Position numbers and translations under genes: made by a program. Of a stretch of DNA of 64,000 bases, positions 1 through 9,847 are shown in pieces. Below the pieces are notes generated by a model that saw nothing but the letters and a program-made list of their open reading frames with translations, searched no databases and was not told the DNA's origin. Location of the stretch: assembly GCA_003226295.1 (NCBI GenBank), contig CP029803.1:1110211-1174210 (forward strand), written 5' to 3'. This DNA comes from Candidatus Moanabacter tarae (GTDB taxonomy: Bacteria; Verrucomicrobiota; Verrucomicrobiia; Opitutales; UBA2987). The stretch's first letter is position 1. Each line of letters opens with the position of its first letter.

Positions 1-2151
1 AAAACCAAAAAGAATCCAGCATCTAGTTGCATAAAGCATTGATCGAAGAAAGTTCCATTTTGTCCCAATCTCATCCTTTAAGAGAGACGCCCGAATTCTA
101 AGGTCTTCTATGAAAGAAATATGACGTCTCTTTGGCTGCTCTTTTCTCTCGTAGATCGCACGATTTGCCGCCCGTCGGACCTTACCACTCGATGTTTTGA
201 GAACAGTTCGCGGTGGAACGAGAACCAGATCATCGGGAATCAATCCAACCAGTTCTGAAACTATAAGATTGACCTCGGAACGCAGTATATTGAGCCCCCT
301 CTCCGATTTCTTTCGGGTTTCGGCAATGGCAACTAATCGTTCTAATCCGGAGATTGGATCAGAACTACCAAATACAGCAACATTACCTGTGATGATATCT
401 TGATGTCGTCCTATAGCTGCCTCTAGTTCATACGGATATAGATTACGTCCAGCTTTAATGATGATATCTTTTACTCGGCCCGTAATGTACACTTCTCCCT
501 GGGCGATGTACCCGCGATCGCCAGTGTTTCGCCAATCGCCATCAAACAAACGGCCAGTTTCAGAAAAATTCCTATAATAGCCTAACGTGGCTGATGGACC
601 CCGAAATTGCACTCTTCCTTCCTGTCGTTCGGGCAGTTCTCTTCCACTCGTATCGACAATCCTGATTTCGTGCCCGGGAAGAGGGAGCCCGTTAGAAACA
701 AACACGAGGGGAATTGCGTCTGTCTGATTCTCCTCCATTGCTATTCCGGTCCTCTGGAATGATTGACGATTAATTTGATCTCGCTTAACCCCTCGACCCA
801 ATGGGGGAAAGGCTAGACCTACACAACACTCGGCAAGACCATAAACAGGCGTTAAAGTCTCTGACTTAAATCCATAATTACGGAATTTCCCAATGAATTT
901 CTCTACCGTCACCGCGCTGACTGGCTCGGCACCATTAAATGCTACTCGCCAGGAGCTGAGATCGAGACCAGAAATATGAGCATCGTCGATTCTTCGAAGG
1001 GTCTGGTCATAGGCAAAATTTGGAGCAGCCGAAAGAGTACCTCGATAGCGATGTATAGCCCAGAGCCAACGTTGAGGCTTTGCTAGAAAAGCAGTTGGTG
1101 ACATCAGAACGAGTTTCATCCCGAAGTAAAGGCTACCCATCCAAGCTCCAATTAGGCCCATATCGTGGTAGAGAGGTAACCAACTAATGAAAACATCAGA
1201 TGATCTAGCGTCTACTGCTTCGCCCATCGCCCTAACGTTGTTCAAAAGATTGGAATGAGTGAGCACGACACCCTTTGGATTTCCAGTACTTCCAGATGTA
1301 TACTGCAAGAGCGCCGTATCTTTAGGCGTTATAACTGGGAGTACCTTTGGGGATTTCGATAAGAGAAGATCCGCTACTGTAAAGATATGCTGCAATTTCC
1401 CTGCATGTCCCTTTTTGTTTTCCATAAAACACGAACCCTCCACTGAGGTAATTAGGAATCTTGCTCCACAGCTACGGAGGATCGATTCCTGTCGCTGAAT
1501 ATGATCATCTAACGTTCTCCACCGTGCGGGTGGGTACAATGGAACAGGAACACCTCCCGAATATAGAATTCCCACAAAACTGTAAAAATATTCAGCACCG
1601 GTGGGGAGAATAATTGCGACCGGTTCATTGATTTCCACCCCACGTAGCCGCAAGCTTTCAGCAATAATAAGCGCGGAGTTTTGTAGGCTACCGTAACTGA
1701 TCGTCTCCCCTTCTCCAAGATCAGAGTAAAATTGGATAAGGGTTCGTTCTGGATGCTGGTTTACGTGCCACTTAAGAACTTCAGTTAGTGTCTTAGCACT
1801 GGTAGGATTTCCTTCTATTACCTCTCGGTTCGTCGGTGTAACTGATACCTTGGTAGTTATTCCTTCCTGGAACCCAGCACTTTCAATAACTCGCAACAAA
1901 TCCCGTGGTGTTTCAGCATCAATAAGCGATTGCTCTACGAGGGTGATTTTAAACGTCTCCTCGATTCGAGAGAGGAGCTCCATTTTAGAGAGACTGTCGA
2001 GACCTGTCACGCTATCGAGATTATGGTCAATCTCAGTTGGTAGTCGTCTCGAATCCCCAGGATTAATCTCCGCAACGATCTCGTCAATCAGACCAAGAAG
2101 GGTCTCGACAGAAACATCCGAATCAACCTTACCTGATTCGTCCAGCGGCAT
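1..2151 (-). CDS. ACP-fatty-acyl-AMP ligase (FAAL) fusion, 3' end outside window
   Basis: Reading the minus strand from the ATG at 2151 gives at least 717 open codons reaching the window edge, so the C-terminus is missing. Residues about 10-95 form an acyl carrier protein domain with the phosphopantetheine site GLDSLSKMEL (Ser53). An adenylating domain follows: P-loop YTSGSTGNPKG near residue 283, the FAAL-type LPLYHDMGLIG, YGLAE, then GEVYITGRVKDIIIKAGRN and a C-terminal TSSGKVRR. FAALs activate fatty acids to acyl-AMP and load them on an ACP, for lipid or lipopeptide synthesis; here the ACP is built in at the N-terminus. The chain goes on about 35 residues past the last ligase motif (hydrophobic FLRSMLYATRCWILFGF), so another domain may follow. 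Family assignment is firm; product is unknown. Confidence 0.9.
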   Translation of the reverse strand, partial: MPLDESGKVDSDVSVETLLGLIDEIVAEINPGDSRRLPTEIDHNLDSVTGLDSLSKMELLSRIEETFKITLVEQSLIDAETPRDLLRVIESAGFQEGITTKVSVTPTNREVIEGNPTSAKTLTEVLKWHVNQHPERTLIQFYSDLGEGETISYGSLQNSALIIAESLRLRGVEINEPVAIILPTGAEYFYSFVGILYSGGVPVPLYPPARWRTLDDHIQRQESILRSCGARFLITSVEGSCFMENKKGHAGKLQHIFTVADLLLSKSPKVLPVITPKDTALLQYTSGSTGNPKGVVLTHSNLLNNVRAMGEAVDARSSDVFISWLPLYHDMGLIGAWMGSLYFGMKLVLMSPTAFLAKPQRWLWAIHRYRGTLSAAPNFAYDQTLRRIDDAHISGLDLSSWRVAFNGAEPVSAVTVEKFIGKFRNYGFKSETLTPVYGLAECCVGLAFPPLGRGVKRDQINRQSFQRTGIAMEENQTDAIPLVFVSNGLPLPGHEIRIVDTSGRELPERQEGRVQFRGPSATLGYYRNFSETGRLFDGDWRNTGDRGYIAQGEVYITGRVKDIIIKAGRNLYPYELEAAIGRHQDIITGNVAVFGSSDPISGLERLVAIAETRKKSERGLNILRSEVNLIVSELVGLIPDDLVLVPPRTVLKTSSGKVRRAANRAIYERKEQPKRRHISFIEDLRIRASLLKDEIGTKWNFLRSMLYATRCWILFGF

Positions 2152-2408
2152 GTGTTACTTATTAGTCTACTATTTAAGCATTGCAAGGATTCGAATTGAA
2201 ATCCCCTCTATTGTCCCATCCCTATTGATTCTTGAAAGGGGCATCTCTCCATTCCTAAATCAAGGGATGAGGAAGATTGTGGAACACCAGATTATTGTAA
2301 GTATTTCCAAATTTATCTCATTCAAGGCTAAGCAGGAACTTCAAGTAATGCCCTATCAACATGAGATTAAAGCAGCCATTATTCGGCAGATTTCAACTGC
2401 TTCCTAGA

Positions 2409-4313
2409 CTAACACTGTATTGGAATAATCGGTAATATCACATGCGACGGTTGTTCGGCACAGTGAAATATCGTATTATCGGCTATCACTGTGCGCCGAT
2501 TGCGGCCTAAAGGTTCACCTGAGTTTGGATTGACATCAAACCTCGGGAAATTAGAGCTGGAAATATCGAGGCGAATACGGTGGCCTGCCACAAAAAAATT
2601 ACTTGTTGGGTAAAGAGTTATTCCGACTTTCACAATCTCGCCAGGTGTCAAAAGCTCCTCTTGATCGAATCCATTCCGGTAGCGTATACGGATGATGCTA
2701 TCCGTCAGGTTTAGAGAGTATCCCAAAGGATACCATTCATTCGATGGGTAAACATCGATGAGCTTAGCAGTAAAGTCTGTATCAACAGCTGACGAAGTTA
2801 CCCAAAGCACTACCTCTATCGGGCCTGTGACTTCGATGTCCCTGTCCAATGGCTCAGTTTGGAAGACAAGTACATCTGGACGTGACCCAATCGGGAGAAA
2901 GGGAGGGCTACAGCCATAGAATGTTGCTCCTTCAACCTGATCGTAACCCCCAGGAAGCATAACCTCATGAACCCGAGTCGATATGGGAGCTAAAGCAGGA
3001 TTCGCTAAACCTGATGGGAAATCACCAACTTCCCTAAGGGATGAAACATTCCCCCCCACTGAAGGGACAGGGAAACTGGGGTCAAAGCTATAACTTGTAC
3101 TGGGGATAGTCGCAGAGGGGTGGTCACTGCTAAGAGAACCTCCTTCATGTAAATAGAATTTGGTAAATTTCGTTCGTGAAAGGGGCCACTCATTCTCGTC
3201 TCGCCATGATCCACCATGAAACAGCCTGTCGCTACTAGTACGATACCCACCGCCACCTCCCATCACAAAGATCCTCACCGGAGGCAGTCTAGAAACCTCA
3301 TTATCCATATTTCTCATCCAGTAATCGTACCATTGAAGATGAAGATTCCTGAAGTTTCCGATCGACGCTTCTTCGCCAAATTCAACATTACCCGCATAAG
3401 TCAATTCTTGGGTAGATGATCCATGAGTCCATGGGCCGACAATTACTTTAACTGGCCCCTTCTTAGACTCAGAGAGACCACAATAGTTTTCAAAAGTTGC
3501 CCGAGTATAAGAATCATACCAACCCCCGCAGAGTAGAATCGGAATATCAGGAAAACTATCCCAATGCTCAGAAGGAGCAAGGCTAGGATGCTTCCAATAC
3601 TCTCCGTAGTCCGAATTTGTAAGCAGCTCAAACGCCCATTTCTCGTATTGAGGAACGAGTTTCAGCTGGGTTTGCCCTTTACGAATCGGCATTCGCGTGA
3701 GCCATTCACCGAAGGGAATAGCTCCCAAGTTAAGCGCTGGATCGATACTCAGATCAGATTTTAGTTTACTTTGCGTATTCGACGCTGAATGCCAAAATGC
3801 CCAGGCAAGAAACCGGAGCTCAAGGGCACCACCCTGACGAACAGAACTTGAGTATCCATTTGACCCACTTTGGTTTGGAATCATAGTCGTCAGGTTATCT
3901 GGTCCAAGTCCAGCAAGGGCTGTCTGAGTCCAGCCTGCCCACGAAGTACCCCAAGTCCCCACCTTGCCATTCGACCATTCCTGCTCCTTAATCCACTGCA
4001 TTGTATCAAAACCGTCTTCTGCTTCGGGAACCAAAAAATTTACGTCGCCACCAGACCCGAAACAGCCGCGACAATCTTGAATCACAGCGATGTAACCTCG
4101 GCATGCAAACCATCGGCAAAAGTTGGTCAACTTCTCGACTTCGGTCTTGTTGTATGGAGTTCGATGAAGGAGCGTAGGATACTTAGACGGCAAGGGTGAA
4201 TCCGAACTCTTAGCTTTTGGATAATAAACGTCAGTCGCAAGATCTACGCCATCGCGAGCAGGGACTATAATGTCCTCTTCAAGAATAAAATCGTAATCTG
4301 GTTGAAATTCCAC
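2409..4313 (-). CDS. CocE/NonD-family (S15) alpha/beta hydrolase
   Basis: A 634-residue hydrolase of the X-Pro dipeptidyl-peptidase/cocaine esterase family. The N-terminal part (about 10-330) is the alpha/beta-hydrolase fold with opening IIVPARDGVDLATDVYYP, the nucleophile elbow GTWGTSWAGW (Ser124) and a C-terminal catalytic His in VGPWTHGSS. Residues about 400-625 form the jelly-roll X-Pro C-terminal domain (VVLWVTSSAVDTDFTAKLID, RIRLDISSSNFPRFDVNPN). No signal peptide is visible, so it is probably cytoplasmic. Such enzymes cleave esters, amides or acyl-peptides; the substrate cannot be told from sequence. It lies upstream of the ligase gene on the same strand with a 257-bp gap, so co-transcription is possible but not shown. 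Confidence 0.9.
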   Translation of the reverse strand: MEFQPDYDFILEEDIIVPARDGVDLATDVYYPKAKSSDSPLPSKYPTLLHRTPYNKTEVEKLTNFCRWFACRGYIAVIQDCRGCFGSGGDVNFLVPEAEDGFDTMQWIKEQEWSNGKVGTWGTSWAGWTQTALAGLGPDNLTTMIPNQSGSNGYSSSVRQGGALELRFLAWAFWHSASNTQSKLKSDLSIDPALNLGAIPFGEWLTRMPIRKGQTQLKLVPQYEKWAFELLTNSDYGEYWKHPSLAPSEHWDSFPDIPILLCGGWYDSYTRATFENYCGLSESKKGPVKVIVGPWTHGSSTQELTYAGNVEFGEEASIGNFRNLHLQWYDYWMRNMDNEVSRLPPVRIFVMGGGGGYRTSSDRLFHGGSWRDENEWPLSRTKFTKFYLHEGGSLSSDHPSATIPSTSYSFDPSFPVPSVGGNVSSLREVGDFPSGLANPALAPISTRVHEVMLPGGYDQVEGATFYGCSPPFLPIGSRPDVLVFQTEPLDRDIEVTGPIEVVLWVTSSAVDTDFTAKLIDVYPSNEWYPLGYSLNLTDSIIRIRYRNGFDQEELLTPGEIVKVGITLYPTSNFFVAGHRIRLDISSSNFPRFDVNPNSGEPLGRNRRTVIADNTIFHCAEQPSHVILPIIPIQC

Positions 4314-4658
4314 GGATCTAATACATCTAACTCAAATTATAAACCGGAAAAACCCAAACACGAAGAAGGACGAAATTCAAGGCTTCCCTTTAAATGGGTA
4401 AATGTCTCCTGCTAAAAATGGGCCCACCCAATCTCGGATCTATTCTAAAGTCGTTTTTAGCCAAACGAGGGTATACCATTCCAAAGATAAATTTTAGAAA
4501 TTCTAATCACCAACCACTAGACCTCATCTGACCCTATTCCGTAAAACGGGAAACCCGAGGATTTTGATCACAAAACTTGCCCACTTAATAAGGATAGGGG
4601 TAGAACTTGTCCTAGTCTATATTTCAGATTCGGTATAAAGTTAGAAATCAGGAGAATC
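4314..4658. other. intergenic, no gene seen
   Basis: Between the hydrolase start and the isomerase stop there is AT-rich sequence broken by stops in all frames. No RNA gene or clear hairpin terminator was recognised; it presumably holds the hydrolase promoter. Confidence 0.5.
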
Positions 4659-5429
4659 CTAACCAATCCCCATTTCTTGCATATGCCGATAGCTGATCGC
4701 GAGACAGTCAAAGGGGTCTTTACCGTAGCACTGATCCTGCTCCACAAAAGCCCACTCGACACCAACCTTCCGGCATGCGTCAATAATTTTTGGCCAGTTA
4801 AGATTCCCTTCTCCTACTTCTGAAAAACGCTGAATCCGATCTCGATCAACCTGCATATCCTTAAAATGAATAGCAGGCTGTCTGTCACCTAAATCGAGAA
4901 TCCACTGTATCGGATCGCTACCACCAGCAACCAACCAATAAACATCCAGTTCGGCTTTCAAGATTTCACTCGAAGCCTGTTTATAGAGACGCTCAAGCCA
5001 AGTAAGTCCTTCATAACGAATTAATTCGTGATTGTGATTATGGTAGGAAAAAGAAATTCCAGCTGAATTGAGTTTCTCAGCTATTGGACGCAACTCGGAT
5101 ACAAATCGATCCAGGCCATCAAGGGACGCGTATTCCTTGGGCAACCCACCTATAGCGGCGTGGCAACAGCCCCAAAGCTGATGGGTCTCGATGACACGAT
5201 CAAGATCTCCAAGAAATTCGTTCCACCCAAAATGAGTGCCAGCAATAGTGAGACCGTTGTCCGCTGCAAGGTGGGCCACATCGCCTGGGTTAACATCTCC
5301 GAAACCAGAAATCTGAACTCCCTTATATCCAATTTCCATCGATTTCTTGAATGCATCTGCCACCCCATTTATAGTCTTGGTGAATTCTCTAACCGTGAAC
5401 AATTGAGCACCTGCCTTTAATTCGGTCAT
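4659..5429 (-). CDS. Sugar phosphate isomerase/epimerase (xylose isomerase-like TIM barrel)
   Basis: A 256-residue single-domain protein of the AP-endonuclease-2/xylose-isomerase-like TIM-barrel family, beginning LKAGAQLFTVREFTKT. Typical metal-site segments are visible: GISFSYHNHNHE (about 130), LDVYWLVAGG, PAIHFKDMQ and GVEWAFVEQDQ near the C-terminus. These proteins isomerise or epimerise sugars and keto-sugars using a divalent metal. It lies 137 bp downstream of a Gfo/Idh/MocA oxidoreductase on the same strand, the usual pairing for a pathway in which a sugar is oxidised at one carbon and then isomerised. Substrate unknown. Confidence 0.88.
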   Translation of the reverse strand: MTELKAGAQLFTVREFTKTINGVADAFKKSMEIGYKGVQISGFGDVNPGDVAHLAADNGLTIAGTHFGWNEFLGDLDRVIETHQLWGCCHAAIGGLPKEYASLDGLDRFVSELRPIAEKLNSAGISFSYHNHNHELIRYEGLTWLERLYKQASSEILKAELDVYWLVAGGSDPIQWILDLGDRQPAIHFKDMQVDRDRIQRFSEVGEGNLNWPKIIDACRKVGVEWAFVEQDQCYGKDPFDCLAISYRHMQEMGIG

Positions 5430-5566
5430 GGGATGGTATTTTGAATCTTGGAATGAAACCGGTCAAGAGATCTCTACGACCCAAGATGGCCAAAGGAACC
5501 TCTACCCGAACACCAATCCAGTAAGAATGTCGAAAAGTCTCACAGAATCTAATTCCTCTGAGTTCT

Positions 5567-6694
5567 TCAGCACTTTTCCTCCAGTCCACTTCGACTCGAC
5601 CTATAGGCCGCATCAAGTAACTCGACAGCACGCAATCCACAGTACCCAGGCGAAAGATTCGTATCATCTAGCCCAAGGATCAATTCAACAAAATTGTGCA
5701 AAGGACCATCACAAAGGTAGGCACCCTCATCCTTTCCAACATCCAATAATCTATGCTCACCATCATGGCGATAGAGATCAACCCGTTCCCGATCAATGTC
5801 GAAATTAAGCATCCCCTCGGATCCAAAAATTCTCATGTCCATCTGATAGCGGGCAGCATCAGGAAGCGCGGCAGCCCCGGAAATTGTCGCGATGGCACCA
5901 TTCTTGAAAGTAGCTGTTATGGCATCGTACATATCTACCTGAGACCCCACCTGGCTCATTTTAGCAAACACTGCTTTGGGATCTAATCCAGTCAGCCATA
6001 TTAGAAGCCCCAGAGCATGGCTCAACTGTCCCTGTCCATACCCACCCTCTGATGTTATTGGGTCAGAGTAGGTTTTGACCTCAATAGGCATGTAAGAACC
6101 GGTATATTCAAAACTCTCCCCACTAAAAAGTCCTTTTCCACCAGGGGATGCCATATGACAGACGACGTGCTCTACTTCACCGACTAATCCTTCCTTCATC
6201 AATGCTTTCGCCTTTTTAGTAAGGGGGCGGTAATGCCATCCATGAGATACAACTAATTGCATACCATAATCATTAGCAATACGGACAATCTCCCGAGCAT
6301 CCTCGACCTTGGTTGCAAACGGCTTTTCGACATAGACGTGGCATCCGGCATTAAGGGCCGCAATTGCATGAGGTCCGTGCCAAGGGTGTGGCGAGGCGAT
6401 CACTACACCGTCCAGCTGATGTTCCAAAAGCTCCTCATAGTCTGTAGTTGTCTCGTCGAAACCAAAGTCATTCTGCACCTTTTTATTGACTGTCTCGTCC
6501 AACCCACAGGCGCAAACCAGCTCAATATCGCTCCTCAATTTGAGAACTGGTATATGGTTACTAGTAGCCCACCATCCGATGCCTATGAACCCAATCCGAG
6601 CTTTACGATCATTCGACTGGGGGCGATTGCTCGCCTCTGCAACCATCGCATCTGTTATAACACTAGGAAGAGCCTCAGGAATTTCGCCATTCAT
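5567..6694 (-). CDS. Gfo/Idh/MocA-family NAD(P)-dependent oxidoreductase
   Basis: A 375-residue oxidoreductase. The Rossmann nucleotide-binding turn is IGFIGIGWWATSNHIP (about 34-49), followed by the family signature YVEKPFATK with the catalytic-region Lys (about 136-144), and the C-terminal alpha/beta dimerisation domain with GGYGQGQLSHALGLLIWLTG. The first ~30 residues before the Rossmann fold are extra. Members oxidise or reduce sugars, inositols or their derivatives. It is upstream of the isomerase at 4659-5429 and likely shares its transcript. Substrate unknown. Confidence 0.9.
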   Translation of the reverse strand: MNGEIPEALPSVITDAMVAEASNRPQSNDRKARIGFIGIGWWATSNHIPVLKLRSDIELVCACGLDETVNKKVQNDFGFDETTTDYEELLEHQLDGVVIASPHPWHGPHAIAALNAGCHVYVEKPFATKVEDAREIVRIANDYGMQLVVSHGWHYRPLTKKAKALMKEGLVGEVEHVVCHMASPGGKGLFSGESFEYTGSYMPIEVKTYSDPITSEGGYGQGQLSHALGLLIWLTGLDPKAVFAKMSQVGSQVDMYDAITATFKNGAIATISGAAALPDAARYQMDMRIFGSEGMLNFDIDRERVDLYRHDGEHRLLDVGKDEGAYLCDGPLHNFVELILGLDDTNLSPGYCGLRAVELLDAAYRSSRSGLEEKC

Positions 6695-7091
6695 TGTCTT
6701 AGTTTTTAAAACACCCGGTTTGAGAAAGTAGATTCAGACAGGGAATGAACGTAACTTTAAGTGCCCTAGGTTTCCCCACAGTCATAAAATATAAATTCTG
6801 CTTTCAGTATTTAGCCATCCGAAACTCCAATTCAGACCTTCCAAACATTAAACCATTGGGTGTCATCAAGCAACACCACCAAACAAATATCCAATTCCCT
6901 AAGACATTTGAGTAACCCACCCAAGGTATTTCGATAAGATAGCAAACTTAACAAACAAGAGCACCTCCATAACTGTCCGATAGGAACTATTAGAAACCTT
7001 ATTTCACCTATTTCCCGCCCAAGAATTTCATCCGTATATTCACACCACTCGTGTCTAGACTACCCTATTAAGCTAAGTTTTCGATAGAATC
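6695..7091. other. intergenic, no gene seen
   Basis: About 400 bp upstream of the oxidoreductase. No ORF with family likeness, RNA gene or strong inverted repeat was seen. Confidence 0.5.
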
Positions 7092-7541
7092 CTATAATGA
7101 ACCATCCGCTTTGTTCACATTTTCTGTTGGTTCCAGCTGTACTCCAGGCCATTGATCGTCACTGGCCGTCACGTCTACCGTAATACCATCAGGATCCTCC
7201 ACTTTAAACGACTCTGAAGGAGGAATTGAGGGGTCATATGCCTTACCACCAGAAACCCCATCCCAGTAAATCCTGAATCCCATTCTTTCCAAACGAGAAG
7301 CTGCCTCGGACAAGTCTGGTACCATAACGCCAATATGTAAATAATCCAGCATTCCACTGACATGCTCAGGACGACTGGGTCCTGAATGCTGAAAGACACG
7401 AAAGTTATGGTAACCATCGGTTAAATCGAAACACCGATCATCAATGATCCCATGAACTTTCAGACCCAAACCATCCCTCCAAAACCGTATCGTCTGGTCC
7501 AATTTTGATGCCCGAACCCCAACGTGAACTAATGTGCTCAT
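7092..7541 (-). CDS. VOC-family (glyoxalase/dioxygenase-fold) protein
   Basis: A small vicinal-oxygen-chelate protein. It opens LVHVGVRASKLDQTIRFW with the first metal-type His, has HIGVMVPDLSEAASRLERMG in the second module, and ends with SFKVEDPDGITVDVT, the usual closing EDPDG motif. I chose the ATG at 7541 because the domain begins directly after it; an in-frame ATG at 7553 and a GTG at 7589 would add 4 or 16 residues of unremarkable sequence. The family includes glyoxalases, ring-cleaving dioxygenases and epimerases, so function stays open. It is divergent from the dehydrogenase at 7698. Confidence 0.82.
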   Translation of the reverse strand: MSTLVHVGVRASKLDQTIRFWRDGLGLKVHGIIDDRCFDLTDGYHNFRVFQHSGPSRPEHVSGMLDYLHIGVMVPDLSEAASRLERMGFRIYWDGVSGGKAYDPSIPPSESFKVEDPDGITVDVTASDDQWPGVQLEPTENVNKADGSL

Positions 7542-7697
7542 TGTTTTATTCATGCTGTTCGAGATTCTACCAACGTTTCGCCTCAACACTCAAGCACGGA
7601 GTATCCCAAACCGGAACAAGCATCTAACTATTCAAAATAAAAACATATTGACATGTCACTTTTGATCGAGCCCTGATTAGAATAACCTATTATTTAA

Positions 7698-8669
7698 ATG
7701 AAGTCATCCACAGTAAAAGTTACATTAGCCTTCGATCTTGGTCACAAATTTGTCAGCGACCTGCAGGCGACTTTTCCCAATGTTGAATTCCGCACCGCCT
7801 ATTCACCTGAAGAACGACTCAAGGAAGCACCAGACACTGAAGTTCAATTCGGTCTGATCGACAGGGAGACTTACCTCGCAGCTTCAAACCTTCGATGGTT
7901 TCACTTTATAGGTATCGGCTTTGATGGCACTCTAAAGGAAATTCCAGAGATCATCGATAGCGATACAATAATGACGAATACACGTGAAACCCACGTCATT
8001 CCAATTTCAGAACATGTGTTTGCCATGATGCTGGCTTTCGCCCATCGAGTTCCGGAACTACTAGATGACCAGCATAAGCACCACTGGGAAACAAAGAAGT
8101 ATAAAGGACGTATCATCGAACTAGCCAACACCACCATGGGTGTAGTGGCCATGGGAGATATAGGCACAGCAGTAGCAAAGCGAGCCCAGGCCTTCGATAT
8201 GGATGTTTACGCGGTCGATATAAAGGAAATGAATCCTCCGCCAGGAGTCGCCGAAGTCTGGGATGTTTCGTGCCTAGACGATCTCCTAAAGATCTCTGAT
8301 TGGTTAGTTATCACCGCCCCGCTAACCGACCAAACTCGGGACATGATTGGCCTAAAAGAAATAGAACGCTTAAAATCAGGAGCACACGTTATTGTCGTAT
8401 CACGAGGATCCATTGTTAATGAAGCTGCCCTCATACAAGGGCTTCGTTCTGGTCACATTGCCGGCGCAGCCTTGGATGCTACAGCAACCGAACCACTGCC
8501 GAGCGACAGCCCTCTTTGGGACGAGCCAAATGTTATCATATCTCCACATGCATGTGCTGAATCTACCCAACTCTTAGAACGACGAGGACAAATTTTTAAA
8601 GAAAATTTGCGGCGATACCTCTCCGATGATCCTCTAATTAATTTGTGTGACACGGAGGCTGGATACTAA
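7698..8669 (+). CDS. D-2-hydroxyacid dehydrogenase family protein
   Basis: A 323-residue member of the D-isomer-specific 2-hydroxyacid dehydrogenases, which interconvert 2-keto and D-2-hydroxy acids with NAD(P)H. The nucleotide-binding segment is TTMGVVAMGDIGTAVAKRA, in which the first Gly of GxGxxG is Ala. Catalytic Arg lies in VVSRGSIVNE, Glu in ATATEPLPSDSPLW and His in IISPHACAES. The family type is clear and length is normal. A second member, with a standard GFGRIG motif, lies at 57542-58513. Substrate unknown. Confidence 0.9.
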   Translation: MKSSTVKVTLAFDLGHKFVSDLQATFPNVEFRTAYSPEERLKEAPDTEVQFGLIDRETYLAASNLRWFHFIGIGFDGTLKEIPEIIDSDTIMTNTRETHVIPISEHVFAMMLAFAHRVPELLDDQHKHHWETKKYKGRIIELANTTMGVVAMGDIGTAVAKRAQAFDMDVYAVDIKEMNPPPGVAEVWDVSCLDDLLKISDWLVITAPLTDQTRDMIGLKEIERLKSGAHVIVVSRGSIVNEAALIQGLRSGHIAGAALDATATEPLPSDSPLWDEPNVIISPHACAESTQLLERRGQIFKENLRRYLSDDPLINLCDTEAGY

Positions 8670-8701
8670 TTCTTGTGATCAATGATTCACACCCACCGTT
8701 T

Positions 8702-9847
8702 TTATGTAGCATAACTGTTGCAAAACTGGCCCCACTCCTTGAATTCATCCTTAAACTGTCTCGTCAATTTCGTAATGAGCTCCTCCAATTCACCAATCCT
8801 AATCTGGTCTTCGATTTCCTCCTTCTTAAGTCCCCAGTATTCTTTTAAACAATGATTCAGTTCTTGGATCTGTTGGTAGAGTCCGGAAGACATGGATCGA
8901 GCTTCCTCGACCAATCTTAATCTTTTCTCTAGAGTCAGATTCTTCATTCGTAGTATGCTCTTCAAGAGTAGTTTCTCGTCCTCCCTGATCAGACTCAGAA
9001 GGATTCGATATTTTTTAGCCCGTTTTAGATCCGAAGCCAACCCGAGCTTTTCCAAGCACCATATTATGATTTTTGAGGGATCAAATTGATACCAGCGTAC
9101 ACCGTTGCGATAGTCGTAAGCGAAGGTGTGGTGGAAATTATGATAGCCTTCACCAAACGTAAGGAAGGAAATAAACCAGTTGTTAACAGCAGTATGTTCA
9201 GTAGAATACGGTTTCGAACCTGAAAAGTGGGCCAGCGAGTTTATGAAGAACATACAGTGATGACCAAAGAACATACGAAGGAGGAATGCGAAAACAAAGG
9301 CTCCTGGATAATCCCCGCTCAGCCAACCAACCAACAAAACCACAGCTATATTGGTTCCGAGCATCAATCCGACATAGAACCTCTGTTGAAACATTACCAA
9401 TTTGTTTTTTGCCAGGTCCTTGATGATATTCTGATCCCAATTCGATCTCCGATGAAATAGCCAAATAAAGTGAGCCCACCAAAACCCTTTATTGATGTTG
9501 TAAGGATCCCGATCGGTATCAACGAACTTGTGATGGAGCCTATGGTCGTGGACCCAATCCAATACAGTCCCCGCTGCTGTCAAATTTCCAGCTGAAATCG
9601 CTAAGAATTCAGCTACTGGGTTCAATTTGAAAGTCTTGTGCGAATAAAACCGATGGTAGCCAACGGTAATGGCAAGACCCGATGCCGCGTAGAGTACAAA
9701 ACTAGAAAGAATAAGTGAAAGAGATGGGGCTCCTACTTTTATCAGATAGATAGGCAATAAAGCAAAAAGGAGAATATGGTAGAACCCTATAAAGAGAAGG
9801 ACAGACCAATCGATATCACGGTTAGTCTTCGAGAATTTTAACTTCAT
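8702..9847 (-). CDS. Acyl-CoA Delta9-type fatty acid desaturase with C-terminal coiled-coil tail
   Basis: A 381-residue membrane di-iron desaturase. The three histidine boxes are HRFYSH (65-70), HDHRLHH (100-106) and GEGYHNFHHTF (about 232-242), the pattern of stearoyl-CoA Delta9 desaturases. Hydrophobic segments near 15-60 and 155-205 form the membrane part. After about residue 285 a highly charged, heptad-like helical tail of roughly 95 residues follows (for example RLRLVEEARSMSSGLYQQIQ), which is not part of the usual catalytic core. The enzyme inserts a double bond in saturated acyl chains. It has no co-directional close neighbour. Confidence 0.92.
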   Translation of the reverse strand: MKLKFSKTNRDIDWSVLLFIGFYHILLFALLPIYLIKVGAPSLSLILSSFVLYAASGLAITVGYHRFYSHKTFKLNPVAEFLAISAGNLTAAGTVLDWVHDHRLHHKFVDTDRDPYNINKGFWWAHFIWLFHRRSNWDQNIIKDLAKNKLVMFQQRFYVGLMLGTNIAVVLLVGWLSGDYPGAFVFAFLLRMFFGHHCMFFINSLAHFSGSKPYSTEHTAVNNWFISFLTFGEGYHNFHHTFAYDYRNGVRWYQFDPSKIIIWCLEKLGLASDLKRAKKYRILLSLIREDEKLLLKSILRMKNLTLEKRLRLVEEARSMSSGLYQQIQELNHCLKEYWGLKKEEIEDQIRIGELEELITKLTRQFKDEFKEWGQFCNSYAT

